This document shows positions 8,096 to 18,391 of a stretch of 60,941 nt of DNA, piece after piece. The stretch spans positions 1 through 60,941 of the forward strand of contig NZ_CALFBQ010000046.1 in NCBI RefSeq assembly GCF_937951745.1. Reading direction: 5' to 3'. The notes under the pieces are model-generated. The model searched no databases, was not told the origin of the DNA, and saw nothing but the letters and a program-made list of their open reading frames with translations. Both the position numbers and the translations under genes were made by a program. Source of the DNA: an uncultured Chloroflexus sp. (GTDB lineage Bacteria; Chloroflexota; Chloroflexia; Chloroflexales; Chloroflexaceae). Each line of letters starts with the position of its first letter. Positions within the stretch are counted from its first letter, which is position 1.

Positions 8096-10225
8096 ATGAA
8101 CCTCCGCCAGCTTCTTTCGACATTCTGGCCGACTGACCAGCAACTCAATCAGCTCTTTGCTGACGATCGACAGCGGGTTGCGATCTTTCTCTTGCCCATT
8201 TTTGGCTTTTTCACCGTGATAGCGGGCGGATTCGTGCTCATCACTCCTTGGCTTTACCCAACACCTCAGATTCCGTTGATTGCTGCACTCATTATGACCG
8301 CCGTGTTTGGTGGGGGGGCTTGGCTTGTGCAGCGTGGCGCGATCTACCTCGCTGGTGGGATGGTCTGCAGTGTGCTTTGGCTGGTAATTACCTTGGTAGC
8401 GCTATTTTCCGGTGGTGTGCAGAGTTCGGCGGTATTACACTACATTATTGTGACGCTCTTGGCCGGGATTAGCTTTGGCCGGCGCGGTGCGATAGGAGCG
8501 ATGGCAGCTACTACCGCCACGATCGGTCTGCTCTGGTTGTTGGAGGTATCCGGACATCTGCCGGTGGGATCGCTGCTTACCACCTCGCTAGCGTATGCGA
8601 TAATGTTGCTGGTGATCTTACTATTGACCGGTATCATTCTGGTCATTGTTGATATTCAATTGTCAGCGGCGTTTCTAGCGGTGCAGCAGGAAATAAACGA
8701 ACGGAGCCGCACTGAGCAACGCTTACGAATGGCGTTATTAGCGGCGCGCGCCGGTGCGTGGGAATGGGATGCACCTTCTCGCACAGTGCGCTGGTCGCCG
8801 GAAAACTATCCGTTGTTGGGGCTGAATCCCCAGACGGATACGCTCACGTTTCGGCGTTGGCGCGAGCAAGTGTACGCTGAAGATCGCGCTGCCTTACAAG
8901 CGGCGATTGATCGTTCGGTTCAACGGCATGCTGAGTTCGAGATTGAATTTCGGGTTGTCTTGCCTGATGGCACCCTACGTTGGCTGCGCGTCATCGGCCA
9001 ACCGATAATCAACGCTGAGGGTGCGCTGTAAGGGATGTATGGGTTGCAAATGGATGTTACTGCGCGCAAGACGATGGAAGCTGAACTACGGCGCAGTGAG
9101 CTGTATTATCGCAGTCTCGTAAATGATCTACCGGCGATGGTCTGCCGCTTTCAGTCCGATGGTACGCTCACCTTCGTTAACGACCTCTATTGCCAATTGT
9201 TTCAGCGTACCCGCGATGAATTGATTGGTTTTAACTTCTACGACCTCATTCCTCCTCCCCAACGCGCGCTAGTGGCAGAGGGGATTGCCAAACTCAGCCC
9301 AACTCAGCCGGTGATTGAGCATGAGCACGAAGTGTTGCATCCCGATGGCTCGATCGGTTGGCAGCGCTGGGTTAATCGCTTGCTGCTCGATGAGCGAGGG
9401 CAACCGGTTGAGTATCAAGCATTGGGGATGGACATTACGGCACGCAAGCGGGCCGAACTTGAACGCGAGCGGTTGATCGCCGAACTCGAAGCGCGCAATG
9501 CCGAATTAGAGCAGTTTACGTACACGGTTTCACATGATTTGAAAAGCCCGTTGATCACGATTAAAGGCTTTGCTAGTTATATCGAGCGTGATCTCGCTGC
9601 CGGCAAGCTTGAACGCATCCCATCCGATTTACAACGCATCATTTCAGCGGCGGATCGGATGTACCAATTGCTCGAAGATCTCTTGCATCTATCGCGTGCA
9701 GGCCGGCAACTCAATCCGCCGGAGCGCATCGGGCTTGGGTTGCTGATTAGTGAAGCGGCAGCCGCAGTGAGCGGGAGATTGGCGGAACGCAATGTCTACT
9801 TGCATCTCCCGCCGAATTTGCCGGAAATCTACGGCGATCGCACCCGTTTGCGCGAAGTGTTTCAGAACTTGATCGATAACGCCGCCAAATTCATGGGTGA
9901 TCAGCCAAACCCTCAGATCTGGATCGAAGCACGTGCTGCTGATGAGCCTCATTTTGTGCTGGTGAGTGTGCGGGATAATGGGATTGGCATCGATCCTCGC
10001 TATACCCAGCGGATTTTTGGTCTCTTTGAGCGTCTTGAGCAGCGGGTGGAAGGCACTGGCATCGGGTTGACGCTCGTGCGCCGGATTGTGGAAGCGCACG
10101 GTGGTAAAATATGGGTAGAATCAGAGGGATTGGGGAGTGGTTCAACGTTTTATCTAACGTTGCCAACGGCGTTGCAAACCTCAGCGCCTGCAGAGAGGAT
10201 AAATTCTCATGAAAGCAAGCATTGA
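8096..10225 (+). pseudogene. PAS sensor histidine kinase with in-frame stop
   Basis: One frame encodes about six N-terminal membrane helices, a PAS domain, a second PAS domain (about 9095-9450), a HisKA region with the phospho-acceptor SHDLKSP, and a complete ATP-binding domain (NLIDNAAKF, DNGIGID, GTGIGLTL). The frame is cut by a TAA at 9029-9031 after about 311 residues and resumes without any shift in the same PAS domain. The context AL-stop-GMYGLQMDVTARK reads naturally with Gln, so CAA to TAA is the likely change. The downstream part could restart from an ATG at 9035 and make a soluble kinase. It is followed by an overlapping receiver gene, so the ancestral unit was a two-component system. 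A sequencing error is possible. Confidence 0.75.
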
Positions 10226-10679
10226 ACCAGCTATCATTCTGCTCGTCGAAGATAACCCCGACCATACTGAGCTGATCATACGGACATTGAACGATCATCG
10301 GATTCCGAACCGGATCATCCATGTCACCGATGGCGAATCGGCGCTCGATTATCTTTGGCGGCGCGCGCAGTTCGCTGATCCGGCCACCAGCCCTCAACCG
10401 GATATCGTGTTGCTTGACCTGCAACTGCCGCGGCTGAGTGGCTTGGAGGTGTTGCAAGAGATTAAGACCCGCGCCGAGACGCGCCATATTCCCGTCGTGG
10501 TCGTGACCACCTCGAGCGCCGAGCGTGATTTGCAGGCTGCCTATCAACGCTATGCGAATAGCTATTTGGTCAAGCCGGTGGATTTTCAACAGTTCACGCG
10601 GATGTTGAACGATCTCGGCGATTACTGGTTAGACTGGAATCAGACGCTCGGCGATCGGTACAGTCTTGCTACACCTTAG
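10209..10679 (+). CDS. Single-domain response regulator (CheY/Rcp1-like)
   Basis: 156 aa, receiver domain only: acidic pocket VEDNPDH, phospho-Asp in VLLDLQLPRLSG, Thr/Ser in VVVTTSS and Lys in YLVKPVD. The extended loops resemble the Rcp1 group that pairs with PAS/phytochrome-type kinases. It overlaps the kinase by 17 nt and has AGAGGAT before the ATG, so it was cotranscribed and presumably phosphorylated by that kinase. If the kinase is truly broken, this regulator depends on the restarted C-terminal half or on another kinase. Confidence 0.9.
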   Translation: MKASIEPAIILLVEDNPDHTELIIRTLNDHRIPNRIIHVTDGESALDYLWRRAQFADPATSPQPDIVLLDLQLPRLSGLEVLQEIKTRAETRHIPVVVVTTSSAERDLQAAYQRYANSYLVKPVDFQQFTRMLNDLGDYWLDWNQTLGDRYSLATP

Positions 10680-10725
10680 TCGTTAACTATCATCAGCTAA
10701 TCCATATCGGGGGGAGTGCTGGAGA

Positions 10726-12822
10726 GTGACGCTCAATTTCTTATTGGTAGAAGATGATCCAAGCCATGTTGAACTAGCGCGGCGGGCTTTCGCACAAAGT
10801 AACGTGACGCTTACGCTGGCCTCATCACTGAGTGAGGCGCGCCAGCATATAGCTGCACAGACGTTCGATCTCATCATCTGTGATCTCTTTCTCCCGGATG
10901 GGCAAGGTGATGCGTTGTTGAGCGCTACCACGGGGCCATTGTCTTTGCCGGTCGTATTGATGACCAGCCATGGCAATGAACGGATTGCGGTGGCAGCGCT
11001 GAAGGCGGGTGCGCTCGATTATCTGGTTAAAACGCCAGCAGCGTTGTTAGATTTGCCCCGGATCGCCGAGCGCGCGTTGCGTGAGCGGCGGTTATTGATC
11101 GAGCGCCACCAGGCCGAGCAGGCATTGCAACAGAGCGAGCGACTCTTTCGGGCGATGATCGAGCGGAGCAGTGATGCGATCTCGATTGTTGATCGCCACG
11201 GTCGCATTCACTACGCGAGCCCCTCGACGCGCAATCTGGTTGGCTACCCGATTGAAGGCTTCCTCGCGCAGCCGATCGATGGTTTTGCGTTAATCCACCC
11301 TGAAGATCTCGAGCGGGTGCGTCATGTGTTTGGCGAGCTGATCCAGCATGCCGGCGCATCGGCAACGATTGAGTTTCGCGTGCGCCATGCCGATGGCAGT
11401 TGGCGCTGGCTAGAGGTCACCGGTTCCAATTGGCTTGATGATCCGGCGGTGCAGGGGGTGATCGTCAACTATCGTGATATTACCGAGCGCAAGTTGATGG
11501 AGTTACGGCTGCAATACGGCATTTTGCACGATGCGCTCACCGGCTTGCCCAATCGCTTACTGCTGAGCGATCGGCTGGCACTGGCGATCAAGCGCAGCCA
11601 GCGCAACCCGAACTATCATTATGCCCTGCTGTTCCTTGACCTCGATCATTTCAAGTTTGTGAATGATAGTTTTGGCCATCCGGTCGGCGATCATCTGTTG
11701 ATGGCCATCGCCTCGCGGTTGCGCTGTTGTCTGCGCGCGGTTGATACGTGCGCGCGGTTAGGCGGCGACGAGTTTGTTGTGCTGCTGGATGATGTCGAGT
11801 CGCAAGCGGCGGCGATCCGGATTACCGAGCGCATCTTGCAGCAGCTCAGCCGTCCACTTGAGTTGGAGGGCCGGCTCTTTCATTTGTCGGCTAGCATAGG
11901 CATTGTATTTGGTACGGCCGAATATCACGAGCCGGCAGAGGTGTTGCGTGATGCTGATATTGCGATGTACCGGGCAAAGGCAGCCGGTAAGTCGCGTTAT
12001 GAGATCTTTCAGCCGGAAATGCGGGAAGCGGCGCAGGCTCGCTTGGCGCTCGAAAATGAATTGCGCCGGGCCGTAATGCAACAAGAGTTTCGGGTCTATT
12101 ACCAGCCCATTATTGACATTCGCTCAGGCGTCTTAGTTGGATTTGAAGCATTGGTGCGATGGGCGCACCCAACCCGTGGCATCTTGTCGCCAGCGGCATT
12201 TTTGGATGTGGCCGAGGAAGCTGGGCTGAATGATGCTATTGGTTGGCAGGTACTTGAACACGTGTGCCGGCAATTGGCGGAATGGCGCAGGATGTTGCCC
12301 CACGTGGCGACCTTGTCAGTCAGTGTCAACTTGTCGGCGCGCCAGTTTATGCTGCCTGATCTCTACTCTCGGCTTGTCCGGCTGCTTGAACAATACCGGT
12401 TGCCGCCAGCCGCGCTCAAGCTCGAATTGACCGAAAGCGTCTTGATGGAGTACAGCCGTGATGCGGCGGCGGTGTTGATGCGCTTGCGCAAATATGGTAT
12501 CCAGATTGCGATTGATGATTTTGGCGTGGGCTATTCGTCGTTGAGTTATCTGGTGCAATTACCGATTGATCAGATCAAGATTGATCGCAATTTTATCGTT
12601 CAACTCGAACAGGCGCAGCATTCGCAAGCCATCGTCAGCGCGATCGTGAATTTAGCCCGCAGTCTTAATCTCGAAGTGGTCGCCGAGGGCTTAGAGACCA
12701 CCGGTCAAATCGAGCGTATGCGCGCGGTTGGCTGTCAGTATGGTCAAGGCTATTTGATCGGCTATCCCTTACCGGCTGAAGATGCTACGCAGGTGTTGTT
12801 GAGTAGCGATAGACTGTTCTGA
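10726..12822 (+). CDS. Receiver-PAS-GGDEF-EAL cyclic-di-GMP protein
   Basis: 698 aa, soluble. Receiver (about 1-120, phospho-Asp in IICDLFLPDG), short coiled coil, PAS (about 140-255), GGDEF diguanylate cyclase domain (intact GGDEF near 346-350, with an RxxD product-inhibition site just upstream) and EAL phosphodiesterase domain (FEALVRW with Glu near 474, then LELTES, DDFG, and EGLE). Both catalytic signatures look intact, so it could make or break cyclic-di-GMP depending on phosphorylation and the PAS signal. GTG start at 10726. It lies 46 nt after the lone receiver and is followed by a strong hairpin. Confidence 0.9.
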   Translation: MTLNFLLVEDDPSHVELARRAFAQSNVTLTLASSLSEARQHIAAQTFDLIICDLFLPDGQGDALLSATTGPLSLPVVLMTSHGNERIAVAALKAGALDYLVKTPAALLDLPRIAERALRERRLLIERHQAEQALQQSERLFRAMIERSSDAISIVDRHGRIHYASPSTRNLVGYPIEGFLAQPIDGFALIHPEDLERVRHVFGELIQHAGASATIEFRVRHADGSWRWLEVTGSNWLDDPAVQGVIVNYRDITERKLMELRLQYGILHDALTGLPNRLLLSDRLALAIKRSQRNPNYHYALLFLDLDHFKFVNDSFGHPVGDHLLMAIASRLRCCLRAVDTCARLGGDEFVVLLDDVESQAAAIRITERILQQLSRPLELEGRLFHLSASIGIVFGTAEYHEPAEVLRDADIAMYRAKAAGKSRYEIFQPEMREAAQARLALENELRRAVMQQEFRVYYQPIIDIRSGVLVGFEALVRWAHPTRGILSPAAFLDVAEEAGLNDAIGWQVLEHVCRQLAEWRRMLPHVATLSVSVNLSARQFMLPDLYSRLVRLLEQYRLPPAALKLELTESVLMEYSRDAAAVLMRLRKYGIQIAIDDFGVGYSSLSYLVQLPIDQIKIDRNFIVQLEQAQHSQAIVSAIVNLARSLNLEVVAEGLETTGQIERMRAVGCQYGQGYLIGYPLPAEDATQVLLSSDRLF

Positions 12823-12837
12823 CCTTAAATGTTGTCG

Positions 12838-12871
12838 CCATACCCTGCTACTGCCCAAAAGCAGGGTATGG
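12838..12871 (+). terminator. Strong 12-bp hairpin after GGDEF-EAL gene
   Basis: CCATACCCTGCT and AGCAGGGTATGG pair perfectly around a 10-nt loop. The T run after it is poor, so it may terminate weakly or in both directions between the rightward signalling genes and the leftward pseudogene. Confidence 0.6.
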
Positions 12872-13437
12872 CTTGGTTGCTTCAGTATGATTCGCTAATT
12901 CTTGATCATCCACTCGCACTGCCACCCAGTCAAGCGAGAAGTCGCGTGTAGTGTTGCTAGCGATTTGGTAATCCGCACCCGAAAGTTGGCATTGCTCAAC
13001 TCGCTCGCGTTCCACGTGCGCCCCCATGTGTTGGTTGCGCTGCCGAGCAGGTAGGTCGTCTCACTTGTGGTCAGGGTTGCCGTTGGGTGCGCGCTCGTCT
13101 ATGAAACACCGCCATCCCACGAGAGCTAGACATCCATACGCGGGTTGCCGTTGGTGCTGTCGGCGAAGGAGTCGAGCCGCACAGTGATTCCCGTGATGGT
13201 TGTGCCAGCGGGAATGCTTAGGTTGTAGTCACAATAGATGTGGCGATCTTTGCGGTGAGACGTACACGAAGTCTGGGTTCCGGTACCGCTGTCGGTGTCA
13301 ACCGCAACGCCGCCGCCATCGGCATAAGCGTTGGCCGGGTTGGTCTGGAAGCCATTGTTGTTGCCCGATCCGCTGGTGACCGGCGCGTTGGCGGTTGGGC
13401 TGAGCCAACCGGTGTTGCTGGCTGTATGGGAGTAGGG
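12850..13437 (-). pseudogene. Decayed secreted surface-protein fragment
   Basis: Read on the minus strand from about 13437, one frame gives a Ser/Thr/Asn/Gly-rich, beta-sandwich-like sequence with phrases such as ITGITVRLDSFADS, LSWDGGVS, TYLLGSATNTWGRTW and NANFRVRIT, typical of large Chloroflexota exoproteins. It has two in-frame TAG stops (complement of 13126-13128, probably once CAG, and of 13099-13101, probably once TGG) and a frameshift near 12965, after which a second frame continues with RDFSLDWVAVRVDD. No start or signal peptide remains. Clearly a remnant. Confidence 0.75.
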
Positions 13438-13461
13438 TATATATTAAAGAAGCTTTCATTT

Positions 13462-13490
13462 CTGACAAGTCAACGCTATCGGTGTATACT
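13462..13490 (+). promoter_or_regulatory. Predicted promoter of the ole cluster
   Basis: CTGACA (13462-13467), exactly 17 nt, TATACT (13485-13490). It lies 42 nt upstream of oleB and is among the best sigma-70-like matches in the window. Confidence 0.65.
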
Positions 13491-13531
13491 CACAGAGAGG
13501 AACGAAATGTTCGGTTGGGAGTGCTGTTTGC

Positions 13532-14428
13532 ATGGATGCCCATTGTGCCATTGACTGGTCGCCTATCCGTCACCTCTTCCCTTTTGCTATTGGTGAATAT
13601 GCGCTACCCGCCGGTGTGTTGCGCTATGTTGATGAAGGTGCTGGCACGCCGGTTGTTATGCTCCACGGCAATCCAACGTGGTCATTCTTTTACCGGCGGT
13701 TGATCACGGTCTTGCGCGGGCAACGCCGCGTCATCGCGCTGGATCATCTCGGTTGTGGCTTGTCGGATAAGCCGCAGCAGTATCACTATTGCCTCGCCAA
13801 CCATATTGCCAATCTCGAACAGTTGTTGGCGTATCTTAAGCTGGGGCCGATCGATCTGGTCGTCCACGATTGGGGCGGCGCGATTGGGATGGGATGGGCC
13901 GTACGCCATCCCGAATTAGTGCGGCGGATCGTCATTTTGAATACGGCTGCGTTCCTCTCGCCGCATATCCCGCTGCGGATTGCCGCCGGTAAGACGCCGA
14001 AGATTGGCGAGTGGGCGATTCGCCAGCTTAATGCCTTCGCCCTTGCCGCAACCGTTATGGCGGTGGCGCGACCATTGCCGCCGGAAGTGCGCGCCGGCTA
14101 TCTCTGGCCATACCAGACTCCGGCTGACCGGATTGCGATTGCGCGTTTTGTGCAGGATATTCCGCTGCATCCGGCCCATCCCACATGGCCGATGGTCGAT
14201 GCAATTGATCGCGACTTGGTCAGGTTACGTCATAAACCGGTGCGCATCTTGTGGGGCGGGCGCGATTGGTGTTTTGATGACCGGTTTTTGGCCGGCTGGC
14301 TGGCCCGTTTTCCGCATGCTGAAGTCACCCGGCTCGATGACGTCGGTCATTACGTGTTGGAAGATGCCTCCGCTGAGATGATTGCGCGGTTGGCGAATTG
14401 GTTATTGGAGAAACCTTATGAGCGTTGA
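13532..14428 (+). CDS. oleB: OleB, beta-lactone decarboxylase (alpha/beta hydrolase)
   Basis: 298 aa, related to haloalkane dehalogenases. The oxyanion segment HGNPTWSF and the nucleophile aspartate in VVHDWGGAIG (near residue 113) are present, with downstream acid and histidine in GGRDWCFD and VGHYVLED. In olefin synthesis OleB removes CO2 from the cis-beta-lactone made by OleC, giving the internal alkene. Placement with oleC, oleD and oleA makes this role far more likely than dehalogenation. GGAG lies 10 nt before the ATG. It overlaps the next gene by 11 nt. Confidence 0.88.
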   Translation: MDAHCAIDWSPIRHLFPFAIGEYALPAGVLRYVDEGAGTPVVMLHGNPTWSFFYRRLITVLRGQRRVIALDHLGCGLSDKPQQYHYCLANHIANLEQLLAYLKLGPIDLVVHDWGGAIGMGWAVRHPELVRRIVILNTAAFLSPHIPLRIAAGKTPKIGEWAIRQLNAFALAATVMAVARPLPPEVRAGYLWPYQTPADRIAIARFVQDIPLHPAHPTWPMVDAIDRDLVRLRHKPVRILWGGRDWCFDDRFLAGWLARFPHAEVTRLDDVGHYVLEDASAEMIARLANWLLEKPYER

Positions 14429-16454
14429 ACCGATCAACCCGCCGGTAGCCGAGCGGAAACCGGTGGTGATCCAGCTCCACGGCGATGAGATCGTCGATGA
14501 GTTTGCGTGGTTGGAGAACCGCGATGACCCGGCGGTGATTGCCTATCTTGAAGCTGAGAATGCATATGCCGAGGCGGTGATGGCCCCGGCGGCGGCGTTA
14601 CGCGCGCAGCTTTACGCCGAGATGCGTGGCCGGATTAAGGAGGATGACCGGTCGGTGCCGGCGCCGCGTGGCCGCTATCGCTACTATGCGCGCACTGAGA
14701 CCGGCGCGGAATATCCGTTGATGTGCCGGACGGAAGGCGACGATGGGCCGGAAGAGGTGTTACTCGATCTGAATGCGCTTGCAGCCGGGCATGCCTTTTG
14801 TCAGCTTGGCCCCTACGAGCCGTCGCCGAATCAACAATTACTCGCCTATGGTCTTGATACCACCGGTTCGATTATCTTCACACTGTTCATCAAAGATCTC
14901 GCTACCGGCGCGCTGCTCGATACGCCGATCGATCACGTTGACGATGTAGCATGGGCGGATGATCAGACCCTCTTTTATACTGTGTTCGATCATGCCCATC
15001 GCGCTTACCGCCTGTATCGCCATGTGCTGGGTACTTCTCCCAGTGAAGATGTACTGATCTACGAAGAGACCGACGAGCGGTTTAGCCTTAGTCTGCGCCG
15101 CACCCGCTCTGGCGCTTACCTATTGTTGACCTGCTTTAGCCATGGCGGCACCGAGGTGCGCTATCTGCCCACCGCTGCCCCCTTCGTTGAGTGGCGCGTC
15201 ATCTACCCGCGCCGGCCCAACGTTGACTACTTTGTCGACCACCACGGCGATTATTTCTACATCCGCACCAACGATGGCGCCGAAAACTTCCGTTTGGTGC
15301 AAGCGCCGGTAGCCGATCCAAACGCAGCCGTTGTAGTGTTGCCGGGCCGCGACGACACGCTGATCGACCATCTCGACTGTTTCGCTGACTATCTGGTCGT
15401 CTATGAGCGGCGGGCCGGCTTGCGCCAGATCCGCATCAGTGCACCTGACGGCGCCGATCCGCGGTACATCGCTTTTCCTGAGCCAGTCTATACTTGTTGG
15501 CCGCAGGTGAATGATGAGTTTGGCACTAGCCGGTTGCGGCTGAACTACAGCTCACTGGTGACGCCGACCTCGGTGGTGGAATACGATATGGCGAACGGTA
15601 TGTGGCAGGTTCTTAAGCAGGAAGAGATTCCTTCCGGCTACGATCCGTCGTTGTACGTCAGCGAGCGGTTAGCGGCGACGGCTCCCGATGGTGCGCAGGT
15701 GCCGATTTCGATCGTCTACCGGCGCGACCGTCCGCGCAAGGGCGGCCCGTGTTTGCTAGTGGGCTATGGCGCGTATGGCTACAGCTACGATCCCTCGTTC
15801 GACAGCAAACGGCTGAGCCTGATCGATCGTGGTTTTGCGGTGGCGATTGCCCATATCCGTGGCGGTCAAGAGCTAGGCCGGCGGTGGTACGAGCAGGGCC
15901 GTATGTTCCACAAGCCAAATACGTTCAGCGACTTTATCGCGTGCGCCGAGCATCTGATCGCCGAGGGCTACACCACGCCGCGCCAATTGGCCATCAGTGG
16001 CCGCAGCGCCGGCGGCTTGTTGATGAGCGCCGTGGTCAATGCCCGGCCCGACCTGTTTCAGGCCGTAGTGGCTGGCGTGCCATTTACCAATGTCGTGATC
16101 GCGCTGCTCAAATCCGATCTGCCGCTGACTGTCACTGAATGGGAGCAATGGGGCAATCCGGCGATCGAGGCCGAATACCGCCTGATGCGTTCCTACGATC
16201 CGTATCTAAACCTCAAACCGGGGGCGTACCCGCACATTCTGGCGACTGCCGGCTTGTACGACCTACAGGTACCCTATTGGGATCCGGCCAAGTGGGTGGC
16301 CAAGCTGCGCACGGTCAAAACGAATGACACGATGGTGCTGTTGCGCACCAACTTGCAAGCCGGACACGGCGGCCATTCGGGTCGCTTCGCCCGGCTGGAA
16401 GAGTTTGCGTGGGAATATGCGTTTATCTTGACGGCGTTGGGGATAGCGGAGTAG
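14418..16454 (+). CDS. ptrB: Oligopeptidase B / prolyl oligopeptidase (S9A)
   Basis: About 678 aa. N-terminal seven-bladed propeller, then a C-terminal alpha/beta hydrolase. Catalytic Ser near residue 530 in GRSAGG, Asp in LYDLQVPYWDP, His in AGHGGHSGR. The length and the VGYGAYG and IRGGQELG blocks fit cytosolic S9A peptidases, most likely oligopeptidase B, which cuts small peptides after basic residues. It starts inside the end of oleB (GGAG 7 nt upstream), so it is translated with the ole genes although it has no known step in olefin synthesis. Confidence 0.87.
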   Translation: MSVEPINPPVAERKPVVIQLHGDEIVDEFAWLENRDDPAVIAYLEAENAYAEAVMAPAAALRAQLYAEMRGRIKEDDRSVPAPRGRYRYYARTETGAEYPLMCRTEGDDGPEEVLLDLNALAAGHAFCQLGPYEPSPNQQLLAYGLDTTGSIIFTLFIKDLATGALLDTPIDHVDDVAWADDQTLFYTVFDHAHRAYRLYRHVLGTSPSEDVLIYEETDERFSLSLRRTRSGAYLLLTCFSHGGTEVRYLPTAAPFVEWRVIYPRRPNVDYFVDHHGDYFYIRTNDGAENFRLVQAPVADPNAAVVVLPGRDDTLIDHLDCFADYLVVYERRAGLRQIRISAPDGADPRYIAFPEPVYTCWPQVNDEFGTSRLRLNYSSLVTPTSVVEYDMANGMWQVLKQEEIPSGYDPSLYVSERLAATAPDGAQVPISIVYRRDRPRKGGPCLLVGYGAYGYSYDPSFDSKRLSLIDRGFAVAIAHIRGGQELGRRWYEQGRMFHKPNTFSDFIACAEHLIAEGYTTPRQLAISGRSAGGLLMSAVVNARPDLFQAVVAGVPFTNVVIALLKSDLPLTVTEWEQWGNPAIEAEYRLMRSYDPYLNLKPGAYPHILATAGLYDLQVPYWDPAKWVAKLRTVKTNDTMVLLRTNLQAGHGGHSGRFARLEEFAWEYAFILTALGIAE

Positions 16455-16650
16455 CATCCGGTAGGTAGGTGGCAGTATGGGGTGCGAGTGAGTGTCGGGA
16501 GTGGTGTTCTGCCCCCACTCGCAAAGCAATTCCTAGCGCAGGGGTATGCTCCAGAATGCCTCTGATCGTTGGCCTGCATTCATCGCGAAAGCGGCGCTAG
16601 TTGGTTAGCTTACTCGTCAACATCGAGCAGTCTGTTAGCAAGGAGCACCC

Positions 16651-18345
16651 ATGGCTTACTCTAGCGCGCTTGATCTGAATCGTGTGCGCACCACGCCAGT
16701 CGGCGCGAATGTCGCCCGCTATCTGCCGTGGATGGCGCAACACATTCCCGATCAAACGGCAGTGATCACCGGCGTTGGGCGCGATCGGGCCGGCAAGGTG
16801 ATCTACCACCGGCAGAGCTTTGCTGGCCTGCATGCGGCCAGCGATCGCTTATCATGGGGGTTGACCGCGTATGGCATCCGCCGCGGGATGCGGGTCTTGC
16901 TAATGGTGCCGGCGGGTGGGCCATTGATTAGCTTGACCTTTGCTTTGCTGAAGGCGGGTTGTGTGCCGATCTTGATCGATCCAGCTATGGGCCGGCGCAA
17001 TCTGAGTCAATGTATTGCCGAGGCAGCGCCGGAAGCTATAATCGGTGTGCCACGCGCGCATCTGCTCCGGCTGATCTTCCCCCGCGCCTGCGCGACGATC
17101 AAGCGGGCCGTGTCGGTTGGCCCGGCTCTGCCCGGCGCGCCGGCATTGCGCGAACTCGAGGTCGCGATCAAGACGCCGTTTGGGCTGGCCGAAGTCGCTG
17201 CCACCGATCCGGCGGCGATCGTCTTTACCAGCGGCAGCACCGGCACTCCGAAAGGGGTGCTCTATACCCACGGTATGTTCGAGGCGCAGATCAACACCTT
17301 GCGCGAACTGTTCGGCTTCGAACCGGGTGAAATCGAGATGCCGGCCTTCCCGCTCTTTGCCCTCTTTAACGTCGCCCTCGGCATTACCTCGGCTATCCCA
17401 CCAATCGATCCCACTCGCCCTGCCCAATGCGATCCGGCGGCAGTGGTTGAATGTATTCAGGACGTAGGAGTTACTTCGACCTTTGGTTCACCGGCGATTT
17501 GGGAAAAGGTGACTGCGTACTGCCTTGAGCACGATATTCGTCTGCCGTCGCTGCGACGGGTCTTGATGGCTGGCGCGCCGGTGCCGGCCCAGCTCCACGA
17601 GCGGTTGCAGCGCATTCTGACGCCTCCTGCCGACAGCTTTACCCCGTATGGCGCTACCGAAGCTCTGCCGGTCACATCGATCAGTGGACGCGCGGTGCTG
17701 GAGGCGCGCGCCGAACAGCCTTCGCCACTGGCTGGCACCTGCATCGGCTGGCCAGTGCCCGGCGTGGAAGTGGCGATTATTCCGATCAGCGATCAGCCAA
17801 TCCGGTCATGGCAAGAAATCGATCGCTTGCCGGCAGGCGTGATCGGCGAGATTTGCGTGAGCGGGCCGGCTGTAACCCGCGAATATGTGGGCCGGCCCCA
17901 AGCGACCGAGCTGGCCAAGATTGCCGATGGCGATCGTGTGTGGCACCGCATGGGTGATCTTGGCTATTTCGACGAGCACGGGCGGCTTTGGTTTTATGGC
18001 CGCAAGAGCCAGCGCGTGATCACGGCTCGCGGCCCGCTGTTTACCGAACCGGTTGAGCTGCTCTTTAACCAACACCCCGCCGTCGCTCGTTCGGCACTAG
18101 TCGGGGTGGGGCCAACCGGCGCGCAACTGCCAGTTGTGATCGTTGAACTGCGCCGCGATGCCCGTATCGCGCCGGCGCCATTGGTGGCCGAATTGCGCCA
18201 ATTGGCCGCTACTACCGAGATGACGGCGGTAATTCAAGATTTCCTGATCCATCCCTCATTTCCGGTCGATATTCGCCATAATGCCAAAATCTTTCGCGAG
18301 CAATTGGCGGTTTGGGCGGCCAAGCAGTTGCACGCGCCGGGGTGA
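16651..18345 (+). CDS. oleC: OleC, beta-lactone synthetase (ANL superfamily)
   Basis: 564 aa AMP-forming enzyme. ATP-binding loop TSGSTGTPKG near residue 193, A5-like YGATEALPV (the form seen in OleC), A8 region MGDLGYFDEHGRLWF and a C-terminal catalytic lysine in HNAKIFREQL. OleC activates a syn-beta-hydroxy acid with ATP and closes it to a beta-lactone. AAGGAG precedes the ATG at 16651. The 196-nt gap after the peptidase holds no gene. The nearby oleA, oleB and oleD support the assignment over a generic acyl-CoA ligase. Confidence 0.9.
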   Translation: MAYSSALDLNRVRTTPVGANVARYLPWMAQHIPDQTAVITGVGRDRAGKVIYHRQSFAGLHAASDRLSWGLTAYGIRRGMRVLLMVPAGGPLISLTFALLKAGCVPILIDPAMGRRNLSQCIAEAAPEAIIGVPRAHLLRLIFPRACATIKRAVSVGPALPGAPALRELEVAIKTPFGLAEVAATDPAAIVFTSGSTGTPKGVLYTHGMFEAQINTLRELFGFEPGEIEMPAFPLFALFNVALGITSAIPPIDPTRPAQCDPAAVVECIQDVGVTSTFGSPAIWEKVTAYCLEHDIRLPSLRRVLMAGAPVPAQLHERLQRILTPPADSFTPYGATEALPVTSISGRAVLEARAEQPSPLAGTCIGWPVPGVEVAIIPISDQPIRSWQEIDRLPAGVIGEICVSGPAVTREYVGRPQATELAKIADGDRVWHRMGDLGYFDEHGRLWFYGRKSQRVITARGPLFTEPVELLFNQHPAVARSALVGVGPTGAQLPVVIVELRRDARIAPAPLVAELRQLAATTEMTAVIQDFLIHPSFPVDIRHNAKIFREQLAVWAAKQLHAPG

Positions 18346-18376
18346 GGTGTGACGCATCTGTGTCGTGTCATTGCGA

Positions 18377-18391
18377 GGGGGCGCAGCCCCC
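18377..18391. repeat. GC palindrome in oleC-oleD gap
   Basis: GGGGGC-GCA-GCCCCC forms a perfect 6-bp stem with a 3-nt loop inside a longer intergenic sequence (CATTGCGAGG...GAAGCAATCTCC) of the dispersed kind common in Chloroflexota. Similar GC palindromes recur near 26010, 27099, 27149 and 39845. Confidence 0.6.

Noticed and set aside
13532-14428. Haloalkane dehalogenase function for the first ole gene
   Set aside because: Sequence similarity exists, but the neighbouring oleC, oleD and oleA make OleB the better call.
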